A stretch of DNA of 64,000 nt from Mycobacterium sp. E1747 (GCF_001667775.1 NZ_LZJI01000203.1:151790-215789); one strand, 5' to 3'; shown: positions 26,159 through 34,726, numbered from the stretch's first letter. Translations and numbers: made by a program. Notes: generated from the sequence alone by a model not told the origin.

Positions 26159-27379
26159 GTGGCGGTTGCCAGCAACGCGGAACTGGTTCGGGTGCGCAAG
26201 CTTCATCAGCTGCGCTCGTATCGTCTCGCGTCGGTCCTCCGGATCGGCGTGGTCGGCTTGATGATCGCTGCGATGCTCAGCGGCACCCGCCGGTCCGAGT
26301 GGACGCAGCAAACTGTGCTGATCGTCGCGTACGGCGCGGTGGCGCTCTGCGCTCTGACGCTGGCTTTCTCGCCGAGCCGGCGATGGTTCACGCGGGGACG
26401 GCTGGCCGGCGTCGGCCGCCTGGAGCCGTTTGCGTTCACGGTCATCGATGTGGTCGTCCTGACCGTCTTCCAGGTGTTGTCGACCAACGGGCTCCATCCG
26501 TTGCTCATCATGACGGCGCTGCCGGTCCTGATCGGGCTCGACGTCTCGTCCCGGCGGGCTGCCGTGGTGCTTCTCTTCTCGGTGGTTGGCTTCGCGATCG
26601 CGGTGCTCGAGGATCCGGAGATGGTGGGATCGATCGGTGTTGCGGAGGCCACATTCCGGTTCCTGCTCTACGGATTCCTCTGTGTGACAGCGTTTGTCGC
26701 GGTCCGGGTGGAAGAGCGACACACCCGCTCGGTGGCCGGCCTCAGCACGCTGCGCGAGGAGCTGCTCGCGCAGACGATGACCGCTTCCGACGTGGAGCAG
26801 CGACGGATCTCGGAATCCATCCACGACGGACCGCTGCAGGACATCTTGGCGGTGCGCCAAGAGCTGGTCGAACTGGACGCGGCGCTGCCCGGCGATGACC
26901 GGGTAGCGCGGGCGCTGGCCGGCCTCCAGATGGCATCGGAGCGATTGCGGCAGGCGACGTTCGAGTTGCACCCAGCCGTCCTCGAGCAGGTCGGCTTGGC
27001 GGCGGCGGTTCAACAGCTGGCGACACTGACGACCCAGCGATCGAACATCGACATCTCGACCGACATTGATTATCCGATTCGAACCGAGCTGGACCCTGTC
27101 GTGTTCGGTGTGGTGCGCGAGCTGCTATCCAACGTCGTGCAGCATTCGCAGGCCCGGAGCGCGTCGGTCATGCTCGGCATCACGGACGGAGCCTGTGTTT
27201 TGCACGTGGTCGACGACGGGTTGGGATTCGACGATCAGACGGTGGCGCGCCGCCTCGGCGAGGGGCACATCGGATTGGCGTCACACCGGGCCCGCGTGGA
27301 AGCCGCCGGGGGAACGTTCGCCTTCCTCGACACCCCGGTGGGCTCCCACATCTGTGTCGAGCTGCCGATCACCAACTAG
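26159..27379 (+). CDS. Membrane sensor histidine kinase, NarX/DegS type (HisKA_3)
   Basis: About 406 residues from the GTG at 26159 (the frame is open from an ATG at 26102). Five or six hydrophobic segments fill the first ~190 residues, e.g. SVLRIGVVGLMIAAML and FRFLLYGFLCVTAFVAV. Then comes the phosphoacceptor region RRISESIHDGPLQDILAVRQ (His in SIHDG) and a HATPase domain (VRELLSNVVQHSQA, then VVDDGLGFDD and GHIGLASHRARVEAAGG). There is no large sensor domain, so the membrane part probably senses the signal. It pairs with the divergent response regulator. Confidence 0.88.
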   Translation: MAVASNAELVRVRKLHQLRSYRLASVLRIGVVGLMIAAMLSGTRRSEWTQQTVLIVAYGAVALCALTLAFSPSRRWFTRGRLAGVGRLEPFAFTVIDVVVLTVFQVLSTNGLHPLLIMTALPVLIGLDVSSRRAAVVLLFSVVGFAIAVLEDPEMVGSIGVAEATFRFLLYGFLCVTAFVAVRVEERHTRSVAGLSTLREELLAQTMTASDVEQRRISESIHDGPLQDILAVRQELVELDAALPGDDRVARALAGLQMASERLRQATFELHPAVLEQVGLAAAVQQLATLTTQRSNIDISTDIDYPIRTELDPVVFGVVRELLSNVVQHSQARSASVMLGITDGACVLHVVDDGLGFDDQTVARRLGEGHIGLASHRARVEAAGGTFAFLDTPVGSHICVELPITN

Positions 27380-27659
27380 GCGTCATCGAATCACGTTATC
27401 GGCCACAGTTATTCGCAGCACTTTTCCCTAGGCGCGAGTCCGGCGTGAGCAACGCGGCGCAGTGCCGCGAGGTTCGGTTCATAGAGGACCGTCCCGAGCA
27501 CGGCATATTCGACCGCAGCCGCGGCCGGCTGGGCCGCCGAGATCGCCGAACAGATCGACAGCGCCCGCTCGGTCGTGGTCGACAAGGCCGGCCATTGCCC
27601 GCAGATCGAGCAGTCGGCAACGGTGAACCGGCTACTGCTCGATTTCCCGCTTCGAACGC

Positions 27660-29297
27660 CTAGAATACGTAGTCCAGCCGGGTCTCCATCCCGGCCTCTT
27701 GGTGATAGGTGTTGTGGCAATGCAGCATCCACAGGCCCGGATTGTCGGCCACCAGCACGGCGAGCAGCTTCTGCTTGGGCAGCACCATTAGGGTGTCCTT
27801 GCGGGGTCCGGGGCTGCCGTCGGACTTGATCAGTTGAAACGTGTGGCCGTGCAGGTGGATCGGGTGGTACATCATCGTGGGGTTGTCGAACGTGATAGTG
27901 GGGCGTTCACCCTGCCGGACGTGCAGCGGTTCGGTGTCGCTGTAGGGCTTTCCGTTGATCGTCCAGTTGTATTGGACCATGTTGCCGCCCAATACCACCG
28001 GTAGGTTCAGGCCCGGCTGGGGCCGGCCCAGGTTCACTGGCGTTGTGGCCGTGAACATTTCCACGGTGCCCACGCGCCGATCGAGTTCGGCCGGTTGGAA
28101 TCCGGGGTCGGGCGGGCTGCCCGCCCCGGTGGACAGCAACGCGCGGGCCAGAGCGTTCTTACCCTCCGCGAGTGCAACCAAAGGGAATACGCCGTCGGCG
28201 GCGGTCACGACGACGTCGTAGCGCTCGGCCATGCCGATCAGCAGCGCGTCGACTTGGGTAGGGACCACGGGGTAGCCGTCGGTGTGGGTGACCGTCATCG
28301 AATGGCCCGCCAGTGCGACGCGGAACGTGGTGTCGGAGCCGGTGTTGATGAAGCGGATCCGGATACGCTGCCCGGGCTTCGCGCCGAACGTCATGGGCGC
28401 GGCCGGGATTCGACCGTTGATCAAGTAATAGGGGTAGACGATGTCGCCGGCGTCTCCGCCAAGCAGATCGCTTCTGCCCACGCCCCGCGTCGCGGCCGTC
28501 GGGGGCGGCGTACTTGTCGAGCTGGTCTGGCTGGTCGACGTTGTCGGGGTCTCACTCGTCGAGGACGTCGTCGGGCTCTCGCTCGTCGTCGAGGGCGTCG
28601 AAGTGGTGGTCGTCGTGGCGGGAGCGCTTGGCCGGGCGGGCTTGTTGGGGCTGGTCAGTTCGGTGTAGAGCTGCTGTGGCGACTTCCCGAGGCCGTCCGT
28701 CCAGTCATCAAGCACCACAATCCATTCCGCGTCGTAATTGCCCTCGGTCGGGTCGTCGATGATGACCGGCAGGTACAGGCCCGTGTCGGCGTCCAGGCCC
28801 CCGGTGTGCGGATGGGCCCAGTAGGTGCCCGCGTTCGGGACGGAGAAGCGGTAGGTGAAGTCCTGGCCGGCGGGGATGTTCGGGCTGGCGGGCGCGGCGC
28901 CGTCCATGTCGTTGCGCAGGGCGATGCCGTGCCAGTGCACCGACGACGGGTGATCGAGCCGGTTCGCGACGGTCACCACCAGCTCGTCGCCGATGCGCGC
29001 CCGGATCGGGGACCCGGGGACGGAGTCGCCGTAGGCCAGTGTGCGGACGATGGGGCCGCCGAGGTCGACCTGGACCTGCTGGGCGGTCAGGTTGGCGGTG
29101 ACGGTGCGGCCGCTGTGCGGCCTGGCGGCCTCGGCCGCGTCGATGGCCGCGGCCATCTGGGCGTTGCCCGTGAGCGCGGGCTTGGATTGACCGCATGCCG
29201 CCAGCGCGAACCCGCCGGCGATGCCGGCGGCGATGAATCCTCGCCTGCTGAGCCGGGTTTCCGCCACGGAGGCGCCGCTTGTGGGTTGCACAGGCAT
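27660..29297 (-). CDS. Multicopper oxidase, Tat-exported lipoprotein (MmcO-like)
   Basis: 545 residues. The N-terminus has a twin-arginine motif S17-R-R-G-F and a lipobox LAAC with C35, so it should be exported folded and lipid-anchored. All four copper motifs are visible: HWHGIAL (121), WAHPHTG (162), HPIHLHGHTFQL and MLHCHNTYHQEAGM near the C-terminus. The Mycobacterium tuberculosis homologue MmcO protects against copper and is about 40 residues shorter. The extra length is a Ser/Thr/Pro-rich insert (residues ~223-270). A role in copper detoxification by Cu(I) oxidation in the cell envelope is likely. Confidence 0.9.
   Translation of the reverse strand: MPVQPTSGASVAETRLSRRGFIAAGIAGGFALAACGQSKPALTGNAQMAAAIDAAEAARPHSGRTVTANLTAQQVQVDLGGPIVRTLAYGDSVPGSPIRARIGDELVVTVANRLDHPSSVHWHGIALRNDMDGAAPASPNIPAGQDFTYRFSVPNAGTYWAHPHTGGLDADTGLYLPVIIDDPTEGNYDAEWIVVLDDWTDGLGKSPQQLYTELTSPNKPARPSAPATTTTTSTPSTTSESPTTSSTSETPTTSTSQTSSTSTPPPTAATRGVGRSDLLGGDAGDIVYPYYLINGRIPAAPMTFGAKPGQRIRIRFINTGSDTTFRVALAGHSMTVTHTDGYPVVPTQVDALLIGMAERYDVVVTAADGVFPLVALAEGKNALARALLSTGAGSPPDPGFQPAELDRRVGTVEMFTATTPVNLGRPQPGLNLPVVLGGNMVQYNWTINGKPYSDTEPLHVRQGERPTITFDNPTMMYHPIHLHGHTFQLIKSDGSPGPRKDTLMVLPKQKLLAVLVADNPGLWMLHCHNTYHQEAGMETRLDYVF
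28488..28631 (-). repeat. Low-complexity Ser/Thr/Pro tract inside the multicopper oxidase
   Basis: Codons ~223-270 encode almost only T, S, P and E (for example TTTTTSTPSTTSESPTTSST). There is no exact repeat unit. It sits between the first and second cupredoxin domains and is a likely disordered linker or O-glycosylation site. Confidence 0.8.
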
Positions 29298-29455
29298 TGA
29301 TCGCTCCTCGTCGTCATCGATCTCCGGCGTCTTATACCGTGCTCGGCCGCTGGGCTCAGCGCAACTACCGAGGCGGTGGGTGTCGAGATTGCCGCGACGG
29401 TCGTACCGTCGATCGCGACCACAGCCCTCATCGCAATCTCGACGCGCTTGGTGTC

Positions 29456-30223
29456 CTAATTGGCGTCGCTATGCGCCGGGGAAGCCATCCAGTCCTCGAA
29501 GCGGGTCGGATAGATCGTCGCGTCTTCGCCGTCGACGGGTACGATGCTGCGGTCGTCGAGTAATGCGCCGTAATAGCGGACATTGTCGTCGGTGATCACC
29601 TGGCGGGCGTCGCCGGTCGCAGCGAACCGGGTCCGGATGAAGTCGTCCATGCCGTGCTTTTCGGGGCCGGCGATGTTGATGACGCGGTTGACCGGGTCGC
29701 CGCTTGCCGCGCGGGTGACGGCCGTGGCGACGTCGGACGCCGCGATGGGCTGGAACGCGCCATGCGGGGCGCGGACCGTGGCACCGTCGGCCATCGAATC
29801 GGCAATGCCGCCAACGAATTCGAAGAACTGAGTCGCCCGCACGATCGAGTACGGGAAGCCCGATTCCACGATCTCTTTTTCCTGGGCGATCTTTGCCCGC
29901 ATGTAGCCGCTTTCGGCCGCGCGGTCGGCTCCCACGATCGAGAGCGCGACGTGGTGCTGCGCGCCGGCGACTCGCTCCGCCTCGAGGAGGTTGCGGGTGG
30001 AGGTGGTGAAGAAGTTCAGGACATCGTCGTCTGCCCAGGACGGCGAGTTGGAGACGTCCACAACCGTGTGGACACCGGCGAGAGCCTCGGCGAGGCCTTC
30101 GCCGGTGACCGCGTTGACCCCGGACCTGGGCGAGGCGGGGATGGCCTCGTGTCCCAGGTCGTTGAGCTGGGCGACGACCTGCGATCCGATGAGTCCGCTG
30201 CCCCCGACGACCAACACCTTCAT
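29456..30223 (-). CDS. NAD(P)H-binding atypical SDR (NmrA-like)
   Basis: 255 residues from the ATG at 30223, preceded by a GGGAGG ribosome site. It starts MKVLVVGGSGLIGSQVVAQL, then lacks a catalytic Tyr-x3-Lys and has FFTTSTRNLLEAERVAGAQH, GYMRAKIAQEKEIVESGFPY and SIVRATQFFEFV, the layout of NmrA/HSCARG-like sensors and quinone reductases. It reads away from an operator-like site at 30321-30344 that matches one in front of the TetR gene at 31341, so that TetR may control it. Confidence 0.85.
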   Translation of the reverse strand: MKVLVVGGSGLIGSQVVAQLNDLGHEAIPASPRSGVNAVTGEGLAEALAGVHTVVDVSNSPSWADDDVLNFFTTSTRNLLEAERVAGAQHHVALSIVGADRAAESGYMRAKIAQEKEIVESGFPYSIVRATQFFEFVGGIADSMADGATVRAPHGAFQPIAASDVATAVTRAASGDPVNRVINIAGPEKHGMDDFIRTRFAATGDARQVITDDNVRYYGALLDDRSIVPVDGEDATIYPTRFEDWMASPAHSDAN

Positions 30224-30320
30224 GAGCAACCTCCCGAGTTTCCCGATGCACTGGCTCACTCAGCATGGCGTGCGCACGGGACGAGGGGAACCCTAGCGAC
30301 GTACCCACCGGCTCGGGGCC

Positions 30321-30344
30321 GTCAAATCAACCGCTTGGCTTAAC
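30321..30344. promoter_or_regulatory. Operator-like site upstream of the NmrA-like gene
   Basis: On the minus strand this site reads TTAAGCCAAGCGGTTGATTT. It matches the site at 31292-31315 (TTAAATCAGTCGGTTGACTT) at most positions, including the core CGGTTGA. It lies about 100 bases before the NmrA-like start. I infer a second binding site for the TetR protein encoded at 31341-32006. Confidence 0.5.
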
Positions 30345-30358
30345 CTGATCGCACTCCC

Positions 30359-30460
30359 GACGATGTCGCCGAGGCGGCGTTGTATTCCGCCACCGACCGG
30401 TCGCGCTATGTCACCGGGACGGTGCTGCCGGTGGACGGGGGGCATGCGCCGGCAAGGTGA
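30359..30460 (+). pseudogene. 3' remnant of an SDR gene
   Basis: The 33 codons read DDVAEAALYSATDRSRYVTG then TVLPVDGGHAPAR and a TGA. This is the invariant C-terminal end of classical SDRs (the -YVTG--LPVDGG- motif). The rest of the gene is missing; upstream are operator-like sequences. It is therefore a deletion remnant. Confidence 0.75.
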
Positions 30461-30492
30461 CCCGCCCGCGCAAGGACCAGTGAGGGACGGCG

Positions 30493-31137
30493 TCAAAGCC
30501 CTTGAGCGGGATGTCCGGCGTGGGTTTCCAGCCGTAACTTGGCCAGCGCCTGCGCGCGCTCGAGGTCTTCGGCGCCAGCGCTTTCCGTGATCACGCTGTG
30601 TGAATGTGTCAGGACGCCGAGCACCGCTTCGCTGGGGAGGTCGGGAAATTGGTGCCCGAGTACTTCGGCCGCCCTCCTCAACTCGAAGAGTTTCGGGTAC
30701 GCGCGCTCCTCCGGTGTTGGAGGCACGACGCGGGTGACGTCCTGGGCGTGCTGCAGCACGGCGATGGTCTTCTTGCCGTCTTTGATCGGGTCGTTCATCG
30801 GTGTCCACACCCTGTAAACGAACGCGCCCGGGTTCCGCCGGTCGGGAAGATCGTAGCGCTGGACACCCATCCAGTGCCGGATCCCACGGCGGAAAACCAA
30901 CTCCAGCGACGCGGCGACGTTGGCCACGCCGTCCGCTTCGGGATCGGCCGGGTTATCCGGGAAGACGTCGAACAGCTGGTGGCCCAGCAGGTCTTCGCGC
31001 GGATGCCCCGACACTCGTTCGCAGGCAGAGTTCACCGCGCGGATCCGCAAGTCCGCGTCGGCCAGCAGGTGCGGTGACCACTTCGATTGGAACCACGCGG
31101 ATTCCTCGATCGCCGCGACCCGGCTGGCTGACAACAT
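30493..31137 (-). CDS. PAS-domain protein
   Basis: 214 residues. Residues ~25-135 form a PAS/PAC domain (HLLADADLRIRAVNSACERV, then HPREDLLGHQLFDVFPDNPA, and a PAC part ending KKTIAVLQHAQDVT). The C-terminal 80 residues are helical without a recognisable HTH, kinase or cyclase domain. It is divergent from a TetR gene with a palindrome between. It may sense a small ligand or redox state and act by protein contact. Confidence 0.72.
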   Translation of the reverse strand: MLSASRVAAIEESAWFQSKWSPHLLADADLRIRAVNSACERVSGHPREDLLGHQLFDVFPDNPADPEADGVANVAASLELVFRRGIRHWMGVQRYDLPDRRNPGAFVYRVWTPMNDPIKDGKKTIAVLQHAQDVTRVVPPTPEERAYPKLFELRRAAEVLGHQFPDLPSEAVLGVLTHSHSVITESAGAEDLERAQALAKLRLETHAGHPAQGL

Positions 31138-31291
31138 GATTACCCCTGCAATGGTTCACCGTCCTGACACCGCCACGGCGCCGCCGCGCAAGCAGCTATC
31201 GTGACCCAGCCGGGCCGCCCCCGACGAGGGACCTTTGTCACCCGCTGCCCGCCAAGTGGCACCGAAGCACCACCAGAACCGGCCTGCGCTA

Positions 31292-31315
31292 ATTAAATCA
31301 GTCGGTTGACTTAAT
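31292..31315. promoter_or_regulatory. Imperfect palindrome between the PAS gene and TetR
   Basis: The 24-base site has arms starting ATTAAATCAGTC; 9 of 12 positions pair. It lies 26 bases before the GTG start of the TetR gene and 155 before the PAS gene. Its position and the second copy at 30321 support a TetR operator. Confidence 0.6.
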
Positions 31316-31340
31316 CGTCGGTCCGCGATTGACTGTCCGG

Positions 31341-32006
31341 GTGACCACTATCGGCCGGGGCGCGCGTACCGATCGGGCCAGTTCCACCCAGGAAGCGATC
31401 CTGGTTGCGGCCGAGCGGTTGTACGCCGAGCACGGCATGTTCGCGGTGTCGAACCGACAGGTGAGCGAGGCCGCCGGTCAGGGCAATAACGCGGCGGTGG
31501 GCTACCACTTCGGCACCAAGGCCGACCTGGTGCGGGCGATCGAACACAAACATCGCCGGCCCGTCGAGCGGTTGCGCGAGCAGATGATGGCCGAGCTGCA
31601 CGATTCGAAGGAATCCCCCGATCTGCGGGATTGGGTGGCCTGCCTGGTGCGCCCGCTCACCGAGCACCTGGAGGAGCTCGGCAATCCCACCTGGTACGCG
31701 CGGTTCGCGGCCCAGGCGATGACCGACCCCGCGTACTACAACATCATCGTCAAGGGCGCCCTCAGCTCACCGTCCCTGGTTCAGGTCGTAGAGGGCATCA
31801 ACCGCTGCCTGCCCGACCTGCCGCCCGAAGTGCACTTCGAACGAAACGTCATGGCCCGCAACCTGTTGATGCACACGTGCGCCGATCGGGAACGCGCGCT
31901 TGCCGCGGGTGCTTCGCCGCCCCAGCGCTCCTGGCGAGCCGCGGCGTCCGGCCTCATCGACGCCACCGTGGGCATGTGGCTGGCGCCCGTCACGCCGTAC
32001 GAGTGA
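31341..32006 (+). CDS. TetR family transcriptional regulator
   Basis: 221 residues from the GTG at 31341 (a TTG at 31329 is possible). HTH: TQEAILVAAERLYAEHGMFA, then QVSEAAGQGNNAAVGYHFGT, and KADLVRAIEHKH. The C-terminal domain starts VERLREQMMAEL and contains LLMHTCADRERALAAG. Homologues often sit beside ferredoxin/P450 genes, and here a broken ferredoxin gene follows after 11 bases. It probably controls itself and the sites at 31292 and 30321. Confidence 0.87.
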   Translation: MTTIGRGARTDRASSTQEAILVAAERLYAEHGMFAVSNRQVSEAAGQGNNAAVGYHFGTKADLVRAIEHKHRRPVERLREQMMAELHDSKESPDLRDWVACLVRPLTEHLEELGNPTWYARFAAQAMTDPAYYNIIVKGALSSPSLVQVVEGINRCLPDLPPEVHFERNVMARNLLMHTCADRERALAAGASPPQRSWRAAASGLIDATVGMWLAPVTPYE

Positions 32007-32017
32007 AAGGTCTGCAG

Positions 32018-32211
32018 ATGAAAGTGACTGTCGACCAAGACGTCTGCGCGTCGTCGGGAAACGTGTGCTGAATGCGCCCGAGGTATTCGACCAGCGCGAC
32101 GATGGCGGAGTCGTGGTCCTGTTCAATCCCAGTCCATCGCCCGATCAGGCCGGTAGCGCACGGCGGGCGGCGGCGGCCTGCCCTGCGCTGGCCATCCGCA
32201 TCGAGGAATGA
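32018..32211 (+). pseudogene. Small 3Fe-4S ferredoxin broken by a one-base frameshift
   Basis: The start MKVTVDQDVCASSGN is a P450-type ferredoxin. After codon 14 the frame runs into TGA. One added base near 32062 restores GNCVLNAPEVFDQ and the rest (FNPSPSPDQAGSA, then AAAACPALAIRIEE), with all three cluster cysteines. So a single deletion has inactivated it, or the base is a sequence error. It is 11 bases after the TetR gene and would be cotranscribed with it. Confidence 0.82.
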
Positions 32212-32274
32212 CATGTCGGAAACGCTTGCCAACACTTCCGCGGGCCAGGCGGCCTTCGAGAAGGGCTGGCGCAG

Positions 32275-32493
32275 CTGGGCGGCGAGGCGACCCTAACCGG
32301 AATCGGCTACGTCGTGCCGCTGGGGCGCGCCGGCCAGGTTGACGAGATCACTGGCGTCGCAGTGTTTCTGGCTTCCGACATGTCGGCGTATCTGACCGGG
32401 CAGACCCTGCACGTCGACGGCGGAACCCACGCTGCGAGTGGCTGGTACCACGACCCGCAGACGGGAGACTACCGGCTCGGTCCGTCCGGTTAG
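32275..32493 (+). pseudogene. SDR 3' remnant joined to a foreign 5' end
   Basis: In this frame GIGYVVPLGRAGQVDEITGV, then AVFLASDMSAYLTGQTLHVD and GGTHAASGWYHD form the C-terminal ~70 residues of an SDR. The sequence directly upstream belongs to another start codon: the ATG at 32213 opens MSETLANTSAGQAAFEKGW in a different frame. The N-terminal three quarters of the SDR is lost. It overlaps the convergent intact SDR gene by 4 bases. Confidence 0.75.
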
Positions 32494-33320
32494 TGGCTCC
32501 ACCCTTCGGCGGCCTGCTCAGAGAAGGTGCGATCGATGCGCTCGAACCTGCGGCGGATCGAGGCACGGGCAGCCTCGTGCGGCAGCACGTACAGGCGGTT
32601 GGCCAGGATCGCGTCCGCCGTCAACCGGGCGACGTCGTGGACCGTCACGCTCTCGTCCTGCGTCGGAAGCGTCCCGTCCGCCGCCTCCGGCGAAGAGGAC
32701 AGGCCGTAGTCCGCGCCCCGGATCCGTTCCGAGTTGGAGACCAGCTTGGTCTCCACCACCATCGGGCACAGCACCGAAACGCCGATGCCGTTGTCCTTGA
32801 CCTCCCGGGCCAGCGTCTCGGCCAAGCCGACGACGCCGTACTTGGCGACGCCGTACGCCCCGAGGCCGGCGTTGGGAACCAGGCCGGCGAAGGAGGCGGT
32901 GAACGCGAGGTGTCCGCCCGTGCCCTGTTCGAGCAGGCGGGGCAGGAAGGCCTCGACGGCGTGGATGTTGCCCCACAGGTCGATGTCGATGACCCAGCGC
33001 CAGTCGTCGTGGGTCATCTGCGCGATCGGGCCCGCGACCACGATGCCGGCATTGCTGAAGACGACGTCGACGCGGCCGAGCACGCGAAAAGACTCCTTCG
33101 CGAGGTGCACCATCTCGTGGAGATGCCGGACGTCGCACACCACGCCGTGGGCCTCGAATCCCTGGGCGCGCAAGTGGTTTACCGCCTGCTCCAAGCCGGG
33201 CTGATCGACGTCGGACAGCACCACGCGAGCGCCTCGGCGGCCGAATTCGGTGGCTGTGGCCAAGCCGATGCCGCTCGCCCCGCCGGTGACGACCGTTCCG
33301 CGACCTTCAAACCCGTCCAT
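32490..33320 (-). CDS. Short-chain dehydrogenase/reductase (SDR)
   Basis: 276 residues. Cofactor motif TGGASGIG near residue 13, NAG in SNAGIVVAG, catalytic serine in FTASFAG and Y-x3-K in AYGVAKYGVV. The D at the end of the second strand (VLSDVDQPG) favours NAD. The last 60 residues (DESVTVHDVARLTADAILAN then RLYVLPHEAARASIRRRFER) are typical of mycobacterial SDRs involved in lipid metabolism. Upstream lies a broken second SDR in the same direction. Confidence 0.87.
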   Translation of the reverse strand: MDGFEGRGTVVTGGASGIGLATATEFGRRGARVVLSDVDQPGLEQAVNHLRAQGFEAHGVVCDVRHLHEMVHLAKESFRVLGRVDVVFSNAGIVVAGPIAQMTHDDWRWVIDIDLWGNIHAVEAFLPRLLEQGTGGHLAFTASFAGLVPNAGLGAYGVAKYGVVGLAETLAREVKDNGIGVSVLCPMVVETKLVSNSERIRGADYGLSSSPEAADGTLPTQDESVTVHDVARLTADAILANRLYVLPHEAARASIRRRFERIDRTFSEQAAEGWSH

Positions 33321-33331
33321 GGGACGGAACT

Positions 33332-33780
33332 CTATTTCAAGCAGCTCCCCGCATCGATCGGCAGGGTCACGCCGGTAATGTACCGGGATTCGTCGCAGGC
33401 GAAGAACAGCACCGCATTGCTGACGTCGACGTAGTGGCCGGTGTGGGGGTAGGCATTGAGCCCACCGACCGAGTTGGTCAGGATGACCGAACCACCCCTG
33501 CCGCCCGACAGAATGTGCGGCACAACGGCTTTCACGGTTTTCCGCACGCCCGCCAGGTTGACGTCGATCATTTCGGTCCAGTCTTCTTCGCTGGTCTGGT
33601 CCAAAGTGTCGCCGCCGTTGAGGCCGGGATGGCGGTGTCCGTCACGCTCGCACAGATGGGCTTGCAGATGTCGACGGCGATGATGTCGGCACCCTCGTGC
33701 GCCAACCGCACCGGACGTGTTGGGGCAAAGTCGCTTTCGTCACCGGGGCGGCACGCGGTCAGGGCCGCAGCCACGCGGTA
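33332..33780 (-). pseudogene. Mycofactocin-type SDR broken by inversion, frameshift and internal deletion
   Basis: On the minus strand VRLAHEGADIIAVDIC (from ~33713) is followed by DQTSEEDWTEMIDVNLAGVR, then VKAVVPHILSGGRGGSVILT, NSVGGLNAYPHTGHYV and, after a deletion, DVSNAVLFFACDESRYITGV and LPIDAGSCLK. The catalytic region with Y-x3-K and ~60 further residues are missing between GHYV and DVSN. The expected N-terminus GKVAFVTGAARGQGRSHAV is present, but on the plus strand at ~33725-33780. Turning that short segment round would restore the normal order. The gene is dead. Confidence 0.82.
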
Positions 33781-33868
33781 TCGCGGGTCTGGCCGCCTTT
33801 TGTCTGTCACCGCCCCGTCACGGGCGTCATCGACGAATCCTTTTAGCTACTTGCGATTCTAGGCACCA

Positions 33869-33883
33869 GAGAAGGTGATTCTC
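33869..33883. promoter_or_regulatory. Operator-like site GAGAA-GGTGA-TTCTC
   Basis: Perfect 5-base outer arms matching the outer part of the palindromes at 34712 and 21746. It lies between the broken SDR and the 3' end of the TetR gene. It may be the old operator of the SDR. Confidence 0.4.
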
Positions 33884-33938
33884 ACCAGCAAACAAGGTGC
33901 GGCATTTGGTCGGTTCTGGGGCTTGGGGGCACCCCGCG

Positions 33939-34655
33939 TCAGCCGACGAAGCCGCGCGAGCAGAAGTCCCACACCTCTTCGCTGGTGATGGGGTGGATGG
34001 TCGCGTCGTCGGAGCCGCCGCTGGATTGCGCGATGAACATGACCGTCTGCATGGTCATCGCGGCCATGCGCTTCGCGTTCACGCCCTTGCGCAGCTTGCC
34101 GGCGTCGTAGGCCGCTTCCATCAGCTCCGTCAGCAAAGCGAGCAGAGGGGCGTGCGCCACTTTGACCTCGGCGGGATGCGTGACCAGCAACCGAGGAGCA
34201 AAATCGGTGAATAGCGGTCGCTTGGCGGTCGGATCCGGACGGGAGGCCTCGTACAAGAGTTGGACGGCGACCTTGAGCCGCTCCAGGGGATCGGCCTGGC
34301 TTTCGGTGGCGGCGCGAATCTGGTCGGCGGACCGGCTCAGGGCGTCTTCGAACAGCGCCAGCAGCAGCTCGTGCTTGCCGTCAAACTGCAGGTAGAAGCT
34401 GCGCAGCGACTGGCGGGAACGGTCCACGACCTCCTGCACGGTAAAGTCCGTGGAGCCCTTCTCGATGATGATCGCCTGCGCGGCGTCGAGAAAGCGCTGA
34501 ACGCGCTGTGCGGCGCGCAGTTTGGCCGTCTTGATCGACCTCTCGACGGCCCGCTGCTTCCAGGCCGGCTCCTCGCTCGGACTAGTCACGGTCGGCTCAG
34601 CTGATTGCCGCGAGCGGAGAACATGGTTGGACTGTACCGGAGAACGCCGTGACAT
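33939..34655 (-). CDS. TetR family transcriptional regulator
   Basis: 238 residues. HTH: VQRFLDAAQAIIIEKGSTDF, then VQEVVDRSRQSLRSFYLQFD, followed by GKHELLLALFEDALSRSADQ. A long N-terminal extension (~45 residues) precedes the HTH; an internal start is possible. It is divergent from a decayed acyl-CoA dehydrogenase, and the palindrome GAGAATACTATTCTC lies in the gap. It is the best candidate for the protein that binds the recurring GAGAATA-type sites of the window. Confidence 0.85.
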   Translation of the reverse strand: MSRRSPVQSNHVLRSRQSAEPTVTSPSEEPAWKQRAVERSIKTAKLRAAQRVQRFLDAAQAIIIEKGSTDFTVQEVVDRSRQSLRSFYLQFDGKHELLLALFEDALSRSADQIRAATESQADPLERLKVAVQLLYEASRPDPTAKRPLFTDFAPRLLVTHPAEVKVAHAPLLALLTELMEAAYDAGKLRKGVNAKRMAAMTMQTVMFIAQSSGGSDDATIHPITSEEVWDFCSRGFVG

Positions 34656-34711
34656 CGCTGCGCTTGACCCCCTCGCGGATCATGTGTCGGAGATTGTAAC
34701 TTCCTTGCCAC

Positions 34712-34726
34712 GAGAATACTATTCTC
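34712..34726. promoter_or_regulatory. Perfect 15-base palindrome GAGAATA-C-TATTCTC
   Basis: Located 57 bases before the TetR start and about 92 bases before the acyl-CoA dehydrogenase remnant. The same heptamer arms are found in the 37-base palindrome at 21746-21782. Confidence 0.7.

Noticed and set aside
27380..27659. Possible small gene between the histidine kinase and the multicopper oxidase
   Set aside because: Short frames on both strands, none with a recognisable motif or a convincing start.
28488..28631. Tandem repeat in the oxidase gene
   Set aside because: Only compositional bias; no fixed repeat unit or period could be seen.
28095..29300. 401-codon open frame antisense to the multicopper oxidase
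   Set aside because: Arg/Gly-rich shadow of a gene with all copper motifs on the other strand.
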